Positions 49,959 to 57,656 of a stretch of DNA of 57,656 nt are shown in pieces. The position numbers were made by a program, and so were the translations under genes. The stretch is from contig JBBSBK010000009.1 in NCBI GenBank assembly GCA_038251315.1, positions 1 through 57,656 on the forward strand, in the 5' to 3' direction. The stretch's first letter is position 1. Each line of letters begins with the position of its first letter. The notes below the pieces were generated by a model. That model was not told the origin of the DNA. It saw only the letters and a program-made list of their open reading frames with translations, and searched no databases. This DNA is from JBBKXP01 sp038251315. Its GTDB lineage: Bacteria; Pseudomonadota; Alphaproteobacteria; Rhodobacterales; Rhodobacteraceae.

Positions 49959-51260
49959 TCAGCGTTTGATGTTGGTGGTTTCCTGCAGCATTTCATCGAC
50001 CGTCTGGATCACCTTGGCATTCGACGAATAGGCGCGCTGGGTCTGGATCAACTGGGTCAACTCGCCCGCCACATCGGTCGCCGATTCCTCGAGTGCAAAG
50101 CTGACGATGTCGCCGGTCGGCCCGTCGCCCGCGTCCCACATGAAGAAGGTGCCGCTGTCCGGCGTGACCTCATAGCTTTGGTAATCCAGGGTCCGCAGAC
50201 CGTTCACGTTGGGCACATCGACCAGCGGAACCTGATAGATGATCCGGTTGACTCCGGTATCGAACGAGGCCCGCACATAGCCGTTGGCGTCGACTTCGAC
50301 TGACGTCATGTTGCCGACCGGGGTGCCGTTCTTCGAGATCGACACCGGCGCAAAGGCGTTCGACAATTGGGTCAGCCCGCTCGACGATCCAAGCAGACCG
50401 ATCCCGATGGCCAGCGGGCCGCCGTTGACAGTAATCGCCAGATTGCCGGTCGCCGGGTCATAGGCCCCGCCCGATACCGGCGTCACCGACAACAGTGTGC
50501 CGCCGGCACCACGGGTGTCGTCGAAGGTCAGGCTGTATTCGCCGACCACCGCGCCGCCCGACGCAGAATCCCGCAGGATCATCGTCCACGCGTTCGATGA
50601 CCCCGATGCGGGGACCGAAGGCACGAATTCGATGGCGATGTTTTCGGATTTGCCCAGGTTGTCGTAGTATTCGATCGACAGTGCTTCGGTCTGTCCGGTC
50701 GATGTGGAGTCGGTCGACGTCGCCGGCAGATTGACCGCCAGCGACATCTGCGTCGTCGCCTCGCCCGCGAACTGGTTGGAATTGATCCGTACCGGTTGCA
50801 GGCCATCCGATGTATCGCGCGGAAAGGTCGGGATCGTGCCGTCCGTCAGGGCAGGCCAGCCCATCAGGACCAGCCCGCTTGACGTGCGCAGATAGCCTTG
50901 CGCGTCGGTGCGGAACGATCCGGTCGTGGTCAGCAGCATGGGCCGCACCCCGTTGTCAACGGCAAGCGCGGATTCGGTGGTAACCGGGATCATCCCCCGT
51001 CCGCGCACCGCCAGATCGGTGGCGTTCGCTGTTGACACCAGCGACCCGCGCTGATCGATCAGCCGCATGTTCGTCGTGCGCACCCCGCCCGCCGAATAGG
51101 TGCCCTTGCCATTTTCGATCACCATCGAATGAAAGTCGGTGACAGCGCGCTTGTAGCCATAGGTCGACGAATTGGCGATGTTGTCGGCGATTGTGGCCAG
51201 CCGGGTCGCATTGGACGCAAGGCCCGCAACACTGGCGTTCAGAGACGACGAAATGGTCAT
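49959..51260 (-). CDS. flgE: Flagellar hook protein FlgE
   Basis: A 433-residue hook subunit. N-terminal SSSLNASVAGLASNATRLATIADNIANSSTYGYKR, the FlgE-type middle domain with D2/D3 inserts, and the C-terminal LTQLIQTQRAYSSNAKVIQTVDEMLQETTNIKR. ATG at 51260 follows AGAAGGG; the longer in-frame start at 51329 is not supported. First gene of its operon, with a CtrA-like box about 63 bases upstream. Confidence 0.95.
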   Translation of the reverse strand: MTISSSLNASVAGLASNATRLATIADNIANSSTYGYKRAVTDFHSMVIENGKGTYSAGGVRTTNMRLIDQRGSLVSTANATDLAVRGRGMIPVTTESALAVDNGVRPMLLTTTGSFRTDAQGYLRTSSGLVLMGWPALTDGTIPTFPRDTSDGLQPVRINSNQFAGEATTQMSLAVNLPATSTDSTSTGQTEALSIEYYDNLGKSENIAIEFVPSVPASGSSNAWTMILRDSASGGAVVGEYSLTFDDTRGAGGTLLSVTPVSGGAYDPATGNLAITVNGGPLAIGIGLLGSSSGLTQLSNAFAPVSISKNGTPVGNMTSVEVDANGYVRASFDTGVNRIIYQVPLVDVPNVNGLRTLDYQSYEVTPDSGTFFMWDAGDGPTGDIVSFALEESATDVAGELTQLIQTQRAYSSNAKVIQTVDEMLQETTNIKR

Positions 51261-51322
51261 GAAGTGCCCTTCTGGATCAGAAAACGCCAATGCGTTCACC
51301 GACAGGCCTAAGCCATCCCGTC

Positions 51323-51337
51323 TTAACACCGCCCTAA
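51323..51337. promoter_or_regulatory. CtrA-like box upstream of flgE
   Basis: TTAA-CACCGCC-CTAA (minus strand TTAG-N7-TTAA), one mismatch from consensus, 62 bases upstream of the flgE start, in the 113-base gap after motB. Confidence 0.6.
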
Positions 51338-51373
51338 CGCCTAAAATGAACTGCAGTTGGGCGGACCGCGCCG

Positions 51374-52216
51374 TCAGACATCGCTGCGCAACAAAATGAT
51401 CTCGATCCGGTTGTTGCGGATCGCGCTCGGGTCGGCGACCACAGGTTTGCGATCGGCAAAGCCGGTTATCCGGGCGACCCGTTCAGCCGGAAACCCGCCG
51501 CCTTCAAGAAGCTGTCGGATCTTTTCGGCCCGGTCCGTCGACAGTGTCCAGACCTGGCTTTGTTGCACGACCACCGATCGCGCCGCGGTATGCCCGGAAA
51601 TCGCGACCGGGTTGCGCACCAGCGCGAACACCCGCGCCAGCGTCGCCGCGATTTCGGAGGCGACCTCGGTCGGCACCGCAGTATCGTCGACGAAGAGGCG
51701 GGCATCGTCGAGGTCGAAAATCTCGATAATCAATCCCTCGTCGGTCAGCCGGGTGACGATGTGGCGCAGCGCTTTTTCCGACAACAGGCTTTCGCCACCC
51801 CGGCCCAGCAGCGTCTCTTCGATGTCGTGCAGGGCGGCGACCTGTGCGGCGGCGGCCTGGTCGTCCTCGGCAGCGGTGATGGGGGCCACGTCGGGGGCGT
51901 TGAAAGCGGTCCCGCCAGTGCCGCTCTGGGCCACGATTTCCTGAGTAAAGATATTGGTGCCGCCGAACATGCCATCGCCGCCGCCCGACACCCGGTTGAT
52001 CGGGATGGTGGGCGAGAAATAGTCGGCGATTCCCTTGCGCTGCTTTTCGGTGGTCGCATTCAGCAGCCACATCAGCATGAAGAACGCCATCATCGCAGTA
52101 ACAAAGTCCGCATAGGCGACCTTCCACGCGCCGCCGTGATGACCATCGCTGACGATGATCTTCTTACGTTTGATTATTACAGGTGCATTTGACTGCACAC
52201 CCATCCCGACCACCAT
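51374..52216 (-). CDS. motB: Flagellar motor stator protein MotB
   Basis: A 280-residue protein: N-terminal cytoplasmic tail, a single helix with the proton-binding aspartate D37 (WKVAYADFVTAMMAFFMLMWLL), a linker, and a C-terminal OmpA-like peptidoglycan-binding domain (about 160-275) with ISGHTAARS and AERVARITGFADRKPVV. ATG 52216 is taken; ATG 52204 is also possible. It lies 10 kb from motA but beside flgE. Confidence 0.94.
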   Translation of the reverse strand: MVVGMGVQSNAPVIIKRKKIIVSDGHHGGAWKVAYADFVTAMMAFFMLMWLLNATTEKQRKGIADYFSPTIPINRVSGGGDGMFGGTNIFTQEIVAQSGTGGTAFNAPDVAPITAAEDDQAAAAQVAALHDIEETLLGRGGESLLSEKALRHIVTRLTDEGLIIEIFDLDDARLFVDDTAVPTEVASEIAATLARVFALVRNPVAISGHTAARSVVVQQSQVWTLSTDRAEKIRQLLEGGGFPAERVARITGFADRKPVVADPSAIRNNRIEIILLRSDV

Positions 52217-52248
52217 AACTCACCCGACCCTTGTCTAGGCAGGCGGTG

Positions 52249-52263
52249 TAAAGGTGGCATTAA
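52249..52263. promoter_or_regulatory. CtrA-like box upstream of motB
   Basis: On the minus strand TTAA-TGCCACC-TTTA, one mismatch from TTAA-N7-TTAA, 33 bases upstream of the motB start and inside the 70-base gap after the FkbM gene. Confidence 0.5.
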
Positions 52264-52286
52264 CAGGTCAAATTGCGCCTATCGGT

Positions 52287-53051
52287 TCAGCCCCGGCGGC
52301 GGTAAATCTCGTCCGGGCCGCAAAATTCGACGAGGTCGTAGCCGTTCGCCCGCATCAGAGTGGCAATATCGCCGCTGCCGGTATTGTTTTCGATCGCCCA
52401 CAACCCGACCGCATGGTCGGCGAAAGGAAACGCCGTCAGCGCCGCCAGTTCGCCGCCCTCGATGTCGAGCGAGATGAAATCGGGGTGCGCGATCCCGACC
52501 TCGGCCAAAATCGCGGTCAGGGTGCGGGTCTGCACCGTCACCGCCTGTTCCTTGTGGCGCGGGTCATCGCGGACGCGGGCCAGCAGACCCGGTTCGTAAC
52601 TGTCGGCAAGGCCGCTCATCTGCGTGAACCCGTTCGTTACTTCGATGAACGTCGCGGTGCCGTCCCTGTCGGCCACGGCATATTGCAGGCAGGGGCAGCG
52701 GCGTACCGCGCGGGCCTTGGCCAATTGCGCGCCGACCGGTTCGATCAGCGCCCCGGTCCAGCCGCGCCAAAGTTCGAAGAAGAACGAATTTGACCCGGTC
52801 GTGCCGTCGAAACCGCCGATATCGACGAAACTGCCACCGCGTTTGCCCCCCAACATGCGGTCGACGACCAGATCCTGCCCTGCCTGCGACGCATAGGGAT
52901 AGGCGGGGTCGAGCATCCCGCGCACCTCGTGCAACTGGCGCAACAGCGGCCCGCGGCGGCGCGTTTTGTCGTCTGCCAGCATGGCCTCCAGTTCGGTCTG
53001 AACGGCGGCAAGTGCCCTCCGGGCGGTCGTGATCCTTTCGGTCGGGGTCAT
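52287..53051 (-). CDS. FkbM family methyltransferase
   Basis: A 254-residue protein. After an N-terminal helical segment, the SAM domain shows FVDIGGFDGTTGSNSFFFE (motif I), VGLIEP-like ALIEPVGAQLAKA, QYAVADRDGTATF, and the FkbM hallmark ISLDIEGGELAALTAF. Such enzymes O-methylate sugars in surface glycans. Its ATG overlaps the DUF6165 stop, and it ends 70 bases before motB on the same strand. Confidence 0.88.
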   Translation of the reverse strand: MTPTERITTARRALAAVQTELEAMLADDKTRRRGPLLRQLHEVRGMLDPAYPYASQAGQDLVVDRMLGGKRGGSFVDIGGFDGTTGSNSFFFELWRGWTGALIEPVGAQLAKARAVRRCPCLQYAVADRDGTATFIEVTNGFTQMSGLADSYEPGLLARVRDDPRHKEQAVTVQTRTLTAILAEVGIAHPDFISLDIEGGELAALTAFPFADHAVGLWAIENNTGSGDIATLMRANGYDLVEFCGPDEIYRRRG

Positions 53052-53446
53052 GGCGCACGATGGTCGTGATAGGACTTTTCTTCGACCAGTGCCGAGCCGA
53101 GCAGCAAGTTGATGCGCTTTTTCACATCCGCCCGTCGGTCGTTGGTGACATAGACGGCGCGGGCAAGGGCGACAAAGGCGGGGCCGAAATCCCGCGACTT
53201 TTCACAGTCGCGGATATCATCCTCGATCACCCAAAGGGCGGCGTTGATCTGATAAATCTCGTCCCAAAGGGCAGCCAGCGCCGGGCTGGCTGGAATCGGG
53301 TCTGCCGCCCGTTCGAGCTGGGCCAGTTCCCGGCGCACGTTCACAAGTTTCGCCGGTTCGGCGATGTGTTCGGTTTTCAGCCGCAGGATCGTCAGCTTGT
53401 CAATCAGTTCGCCGGGGCTGGTGGGGACCATAATGTCGTCCATCAT
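53048..53446 (-). CDS. DUF6165 family protein
   Basis: A 132-residue soluble helical protein with the DUF6165 signature IMVPTSPGELIDKLTILRLKTEHI near the N-terminus, and later WDEIYQINAALWVIEDDIRDCEKSRDFG and VTNDRRADVKKRINLLLGS. The function is unknown. DUF6165 genes recur beside sugar or TPR-glycosyltransferase genes; here it overlaps both neighbours by four bases, so it is cotranslated with them. Confidence 0.8.
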   Translation of the reverse strand: MMDDIMVPTSPGELIDKLTILRLKTEHIAEPAKLVNVRRELAQLERAADPIPASPALAALWDEIYQINAALWVIEDDIRDCEKSRDFGPAFVALARAVYVTNDRRADVKKRINLLLGSALVEEKSYHDHRAP

Positions 53447-54819
53447 CCGGCCCTTCGTGCCTTGGCGACATGGGTTTCAAGCGCGAGGCGGACTGCCGTC
53501 ATCACCCCCGTCCAGTCTTGCGGTGCCACCTGCCGGAACAGGCGCATTGACGGATACCACGGCGTCTTGGCTCCCCGGTGGGTATAGACCCAGAACGGAT
53601 CCCAGTGCAGGATGGTCCAGCAAGGCAGGCCAAGCGACCCGGCGATGTGGGCAGTGGCGGTGTCGGATGTGATGACCAGGTCCATTTGCTGCATGGTCGC
53701 CGCGCAATCGGCCAGGTCGCGGTCATTGCCGGCGGCATCGACGATCACCGTATTGCTGGCGTCGGCGCGGTAAGCATCCAGCGCCGGACCCTTGTAGAGC
53801 GAGAACAACTGCACCCCCGGCAGATCGGTCAGGGGAAGAAATTCGGCGTGGCTGAACGACCGGAACGCATTGCCCTTGTAAGTCAGCGATCCCGTCCAGA
53901 CGACGCCGATCCGAAACTTGTCAGCGTAGGGGCCGGCGACGGCCTGCGCCCGTTCGACGGAATCGGCGGGGATATGCAGCCGGGTCGGTGGCGGAATATC
54001 GGCGCGGCTGTCCATCCCCAGAAGGGGCAGGTCCATGACATTGATCCAGGCATCGACGGTTTCGCCCTTCGGCAAGGTCGTCCCGACCCAATCGGCGCCG
54101 GCGACATCCTGAAACAGGCGCGCCATCGGCTTTTCCGCTAGCAGCAACACGCGTGGCCCCCGGGCTGCCAGCAGTGGCAGCAGTCGGTTGAACAGCACCG
54201 CATCGCCAAACCCCTGTTCGGGCAGAACCAGCACAGTCTTGCCCGCCAGATCGGCCTGCCCGTCCCATTGCGGAAACGGAATTTTGCGCGGGGTCAGTTC
54301 GGCGGTGCGCCAGCGGGCGCGGTAATTGCGAAAGGCCTGTGCATACTCCCCCGCGCCAAGCTGGGCAAACGCAAGTTGCACCTGAAATTCAGTTTCATCG
54401 GGATATTGCGCCACCAGCGGTTCCAGATGCGCGATGGCATCACGGTATTTCCCCATCCCGCGATAACAGCGCCCGATCATCGCCAGATGATTCAGGTCGC
54501 CTGGGGTCTTTTCCAGAACCTGCCAGCGGAGCGCGATCGAGCGGTCGTAACTGCCGAGATCCGACAGCATATTGGCGTAATTGTTGCGGATACCGGGCGC
54601 GTCCGGGTCCAGATCGTAGGCGCGTTTCTGAACCCGCAGGGCCATCGCGTGTCGCCCCGTCGTGCGCAGCAGAACCCCAAGGTTCGACCAGTGCGCGGCA
54701 TCGCCGGGAACCAACGCCAGATAGCGGGCATAAAGATCGCCCGCCACCGTCGAATCGCCGCGACGATGCGCATCGACGGCGGCGGCACGCAGGGCCGCGG
54801 GGGTATCGGGCTGCGGCAT
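53443..54819 (-). CDS. TPR protein with C-terminal glycosyltransferase-family-9-like domain
   Basis: A 458-residue protein. The N-terminal half (about 1-180) has tetratricopeptide repeats (AHWSNLGVLLRTTGRHAMAL; IRNNYANMLSDLGSYDRSIAL; LAMIGRCYRGMGKYRDAIAHL), and the C-terminal half (about 200-440) is a GT-B-like fold with LVLPEQGFGDAVLFNRLLPLL, RIGVVWTGSLTYKGNAFRS and DLVITSDTATAHIAGSLGLPCWTILHWDPFW. The second block matches the nucleotide-sugar side of GT9/heptosyltransferase-like enzymes. ATG 54819 is taken because upstream sequence overlaps the next gene. Confidence 0.82.
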   Translation of the reverse strand: MPQPDTPAALRAAAVDAHRRGDSTVAGDLYARYLALVPGDAAHWSNLGVLLRTTGRHAMALRVQKRAYDLDPDAPGIRNNYANMLSDLGSYDRSIALRWQVLEKTPGDLNHLAMIGRCYRGMGKYRDAIAHLEPLVAQYPDETEFQVQLAFAQLGAGEYAQAFRNYRARWRTAELTPRKIPFPQWDGQADLAGKTVLVLPEQGFGDAVLFNRLLPLLAARGPRVLLLAEKPMARLFQDVAGADWVGTTLPKGETVDAWINVMDLPLLGMDSRADIPPPTRLHIPADSVERAQAVAGPYADKFRIGVVWTGSLTYKGNAFRSFSHAEFLPLTDLPGVQLFSLYKGPALDAYRADASNTVIVDAAGNDRDLADCAATMQQMDLVITSDTATAHIAGSLGLPCWTILHWDPFWVYTHRGAKTPWYPSMRLFRQVAPQDWTGVMTAVRLALETHVAKARRAG

Positions 54820-54829
54820 GTCCACCACC

Positions 54830-55618
54830 CTAGGCCCCGCTGCGAAGGCGCTTGATCGGGGTAACGAGGGTCTGGGGGCGGCGTTCTTCGGCCTGCTGGA
54901 ACAGGCTGAACGTCTGGTTGACATAGTTCACTGCGCCCGAAATCAACTCCATGTAATCCTTCAGGGCCGGTGTCACTTCGGTTTCGACGACGACGACCGA
55001 CCGGTCCTGTGGCAGCGTTTCAAAGCCGACATAGAACAGCGGATCGCCCCGGTCGATCTTGATCGGCTTGTCGGTGTCGTGCCATTCGAAGGCCCACATG
55101 AGCGGACGCGGCCAGACGTTGATCGGAAACCGGCCGCCAAAGATCGTGCCGGGCAGCGGGGTGCGACTGTAATCCATGAAGGGCGACACCTGACTGAGAT
55201 AGACGGGCTCGTCGGCGATAAAGACATAAGGCAGCGACAGCTGGATCGTCGGCACGCCGGCGTATCGCCACTCTTTTTCGGACGTCATGTGCAGCTTTTC
55301 GCCCAGCTTGTTGGCGCGGATCGCGCTCATGTCGCCGTTCAGGTTGCGCAGGCCCGCCTTGCCGTCCTTGTCGCGGGTAAACGCGATGTTCAGGTCGAAC
55401 GGACAACGCACCATGAAATAACGGCTTTCCAGATTTATCACCGCCGGGCAGCGGCTGGCCGATTTGGCGTGCGTCTTGTTCTTGTCGGCGGACCGGACCC
55501 GTTCGGGGGGTGCATAGATGATCCCGCCCTTTTGTTCGGTCAAAAACCAGCCCACCGTGACCGGGCCGCTGGCGGGCGCCGAATCGCGGGTATTCTCGAA
55601 AGAAACGGATAGTTGCAT
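54830..55618 (-). CDS. Orphan 262-residue protein in glycan module, unknown family
   Basis: No signal peptide or membrane helix. The sequence is rich in Trp, Tyr, Pro and beta-prone stretches: WFLTEQKGGIIYAPPERV, ESRYFMVRCPFDLNIAF, SLPYVFIADEPVYLSQ, PGTIFGGRFPINVWPRPLMWAFEWHD and RGDPLFYVGFETLPQD, suggesting a compact beta-sandwich fold, with a helical C-terminal tail (YMELISGAVNYVNQTFSLFQQAEER). I recognise no named family. It sits between two glycosyltransferases on the same strand, 10 bases before the TPR-glycosyltransferase, so a role in the same pathway is inferred. Confidence 0.7.
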   Translation of the reverse strand: MQLSVSFENTRDSAPASGPVTVGWFLTEQKGGIIYAPPERVRSADKNKTHAKSASRCPAVINLESRYFMVRCPFDLNIAFTRDKDGKAGLRNLNGDMSAIRANKLGEKLHMTSEKEWRYAGVPTIQLSLPYVFIADEPVYLSQVSPFMDYSRTPLPGTIFGGRFPINVWPRPLMWAFEWHDTDKPIKIDRGDPLFYVGFETLPQDRSVVVVETEVTPALKDYMELISGAVNYVNQTFSLFQQAEERRPQTLVTPIKRLRSGA

Positions 55619-55691
55619 GGGTGCCCCTTTGCGACCTTCGGCCTTTTGGCTGACTGAACCTCAACTTTGGATGTAAGTCAAAAGGCGCGCG

Positions 55692-57359
55692 TTATTTCGG
55701 GTCGAGCGGCGGCAGACGGACAATGTCGAACTTGGCCAGAAACAGCACCACGGCCTCGGCTTCATGCAGCCGCGAATTCAGAACAAGGGCCAGATCGGCG
55801 ACGGTCATCGGGCCGCGTTCGCCTAAGGCGGCGCGGGCATTCAGCATGGCCTGATCGGGCACCGCCCGGCGCTGATAGAGCGTCCGGCCATTGACCGCAT
55901 CTAGCGCGATCAGATCGGCGGGCGACAGCGGGCGGGCAGGAGTCACGATGGTGCCGGGTGACAGGGTCGCAGTCGGATAGGCGGCGTAAAGGTCGAAGGG
56001 GTCCACCTCGATCGGGTTGACCGGGCCACTGGCAAAGCGTGGCGTCGTCGGGACCGCGCCCCTGCGCACGTCGGCCAAGTGATCGGCAAGCGCCAGATAT
56101 TGCGGGATCACCGCTGCCCAGTCGAAATGTGCCTGCACATGCGCCCGCCCGGCCTGCCCCATCCGCGCCCGCATCCCGGCATCGCGCCCCAGCGCCAGCA
56201 GGGCGTTGGTATAGGCCGGAACGTCGATCTGGGTGTGCTGCAACACGATGGACAGATAACGCACGTAGTCGTCGGTGCCGTCGGCAAAGCGCTCGGCGAT
56301 CCGATCACCGATGCCGGGTCGCGCCATCCGGGTCGGGATCAGCATCCCCGTTTGGCCATGTACGACGGTATCGCGGAACCCGTTCCAGTCGGGCATGACG
56401 ACCGGCAGACCTGCCGCCATCGCTTCGACCGGGACCAGTCCGAACGTCTCTTGTACATTGTCGACGGGCAGCGTGAATATGTCGGCCCCCGACCAGATTG
56501 CCCGGCGCACCCAATCATCGCGCCCGTCGATCATCCGTGTCGTGACCGACGGACAGACTTGTGCCGCGCCCTTGCGGTGCAGATCCTCTTCCTCGGGGCG
56601 TGACGCCCAGCCAACCATCCACAGATGCACCGGGCGGCCCGCAGCGCCGGCAACGGTTTCCAGCGCCTGAAAAAGCGGGACCGGATTGGCCTTTTCGATG
56701 ACCGTCCAGCGGCCGACGCACAGATAGACGACGGCATCTTCGGGAACCTCGTACTTCGCCCGCGCCTCGGCCCGCAAACCGGCAGAGGACGTGAAATTGT
56801 CGGCGTGGATACCCAGCGGAATGATCGGCAGTTGCGGTTGCGGCACGCGGGTCGCCCCGAACCTCCCGCGCAGATAGTCGGCTTCAAGCGCCAGTTGCCG
56901 TGCCAGCACCGAATGCACGGCCCGTGAGGTGCAGATGATTGCATCCCAGGGCTCGACCGGCTCGGCCATCAGGTTATGTACCCCCTCGATCACCCGGCGG
57001 GTCGACATGGTGTGGGTGATCCCGACCAGCGAACACTTTTCCGGGCCGAAGCGTTGCCGCCGCCAAGTGGCGTTCAGATACCCCGGCGTCGGGAAAAAGA
57101 TGCAACCGGCAGCGGTGAAATCGGACTGACCGCGCAGCGAATACACCGTCAGTTCGCGGGTTTCGCCCAAGCCCCGCGCGGTGTCCTCGAATACCTTGGC
57201 CGCGGCCAGATGGTGGGTGACGGCCCTGATCCGATCTCCCGGCGTATGGCGCAGGAATCCCTTGAGGAAAGACTGCCCGGCCGACCGTCGCCCGACCAGA
57301 TCGCGGTCCTTGCCCTCGATCGCGTCCGGGTGAAAAAAGATCGCCGGGGTGTCGGTCAT
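55692..57359 (-). CDS. GT-B glycosyltransferase with extra C-terminal domain
   Basis: A 555-residue protein. Residues about 1-440 form a GT4-type GT-B fold, with the acceptor side (RSAGQSFLKGFLRHTPGDRIRAVTH), DAIICTSRAVHSVL at the interdomain region, VYLCVGRWTVIEKANP, and the donor-side EX7E motif at E304 and E312 (NVQETFGLVPVEAMAAG). The last 110 residues (about 446-555) are separate, with MTVADLALVLNSRLHEAEAVVLFL, helical and winged-helix-like. The start ATG 57359 follows family length; longer upstream frame is not needed. Confidence 0.8.
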   Translation of the reverse strand: MTDTPAIFFHPDAIEGKDRDLVGRRSAGQSFLKGFLRHTPGDRIRAVTHHLAAAKVFEDTARGLGETRELTVYSLRGQSDFTAAGCIFFPTPGYLNATWRRQRFGPEKCSLVGITHTMSTRRVIEGVHNLMAEPVEPWDAIICTSRAVHSVLARQLALEADYLRGRFGATRVPQPQLPIIPLGIHADNFTSSAGLRAEARAKYEVPEDAVVYLCVGRWTVIEKANPVPLFQALETVAGAAGRPVHLWMVGWASRPEEEDLHRKGAAQVCPSVTTRMIDGRDDWVRRAIWSGADIFTLPVDNVQETFGLVPVEAMAAGLPVVMPDWNGFRDTVVHGQTGMLIPTRMARPGIGDRIAERFADGTDDYVRYLSIVLQHTQIDVPAYTNALLALGRDAGMRARMGQAGRAHVQAHFDWAAVIPQYLALADHLADVRRGAVPTTPRFASGPVNPIEVDPFDLYAAYPTATLSPGTIVTPARPLSPADLIALDAVNGRTLYQRRAVPDQAMLNARAALGERGPMTVADLALVLNSRLHEAEAVVLFLAKFDIVRLPPLDPK

Positions 57360-57420
57360 GATCTGCCTTGCAGTTTGGGGTCCGGGCGACCTTGGTGACG
57401 AAATCATTGCCGCGCAAGGG

Positions 57421-57656
57421 TCAGACGGTCAGATCGCGGCACCCCTGCGCGTCCGACTGTATGGCCCGATCCAGCGCTGTTTGCAGCACCGCACCGCGCG
57501 CAAAATCCGGGTCAACCTGCCGCCGATCACGGATCGCGGCGATGAACCGGGCATAGTTGGTGTCGATCCGAGGCAATTCGACCTCGTGCCATGTTGCATT
57601 CAGCATATCGTCGCCGGTGCAGGCGCGCAGGCGGCTGACGTCCTTTTCAAAGCGCA
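57421..57656 (-). CDS. Probable Gfo/Idh/MocA oxidoreductase, C-terminal fragment (cut by window end)
   Basis: Frame open to the right window edge and ending at 57421, giving about 78 C-terminal residues, with EVELPRIDTNYARFIAAIRDRRQVDPDFARGAVLQTALDRAIQSD. The NYARFIAAIRDRR..DPDFARGAV pattern is typical of the end of Gfo/Idh/MocA sugar dehydrogenases. The NAD-binding fold would lie outside the window, so the assignment is tentative. It lies upstream of the GT-B gene on the same strand. Confidence 0.6.
   Translation of the reverse strand, partial: RFEKDVSRLRACTGDDMLNATWHEVELPRIDTNYARFIAAIRDRRQVDPDFARGAVLQTALDRAIQSDAQGCRDLTV

Noticed and set aside
52287..57656. The glycan region as a recent horizontally acquired island
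   Set aside because: No mobile-element genes, tRNA border or obvious change in base composition or codon use that I can see; it may simply be ancestral.

Overview
The window is high-GC bacterial chromosome from an alphaproteobacterium, most likely the order Rhodobacterales. This rests on gene content and order: gpmI-envC-ctpA-rppH, then gyrB/recF/dnaN/dnaA with rpsT, an enoyl-CoA hydratase, mutM, ubiE and ubiB, followed by an alphaproteobacterial flagellar locus with flaF/flbT, a single-domain FlgJ, a separate lytic transglycosylase and motE. I see no insertion sequences, phage genes, CRISPR array, tRNA or rRNA.

Layout. 1-7246: end of a serB-type phosphatase, a TSUP permease, the iron exporter mbfA with an Irr-type operator, then gpmI, envC, ctpA, rppH and a small secreted protein. 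7243-14916, minus strand: gyrB, a LysE exporter, an HpcH/HpaI aldolase, recF, dnaN and dnaA, so this is probably near the replication origin. 14917-15566 is a gene-free stretch upstream of dnaA with six GANTC sites and the rpsT terminator. 15567-20672: rpsT, enoyl-CoA hydratase, mutM, a membrane protein and the divergent ubiE-ubiB pair. 20699-52216: about 31 kb of flagellar genes in several divergent operons covering the hook, rod, rings, export apparatus, stator, flagellin and flagellin regulators. 52287-57656, minus strand: a surface-glycan or protein-glycosylation module with an FkbM methyltransferase, a DUF6165 protein, a TPR-glycosyltransferase, an orphan 262-residue protein, a GT-B glycosyltransferase with an extra C-terminal domain, and the end of a probable Gfo/Idh/MocA oxidoreductase.

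How it works together. The flagellar genes supply the export gate (FliP, FliQ, FliR, FlhA, FlhB), ATPase (FliI, with FliH and a FliJ candidate), MS ring (FliF), rod (FliE, FlgB, FlgC, FlgF, FlgG), P and L rings (FlgI, FlgH), hook and junction (FlgD, FlgE, FlgK, FlgL, FliK), filament (one flagellin with FlaF and FlbT) and stator (MotA, MotB, MotE, two FliL proteins). FliG and FliM are not in the window, although FliN is. Most divergent flagellar intergenic regions hold a degenerate TTAA-N7-TTAA element, the arrangement bound by the cell-cycle regulator CtrA, and GANTC (CcrM) sites cluster upstream of dnaA. This fits cell-cycle control of motility and replication.

The least understood parts are the 765-residue periplasmic protein translated with motA, the 262-residue orphan in the glycan module, the winged-helix-like tail on the neighbouring glycosyltransferase, and a pair of perfect palindromes with the same core between dnaN and recF.
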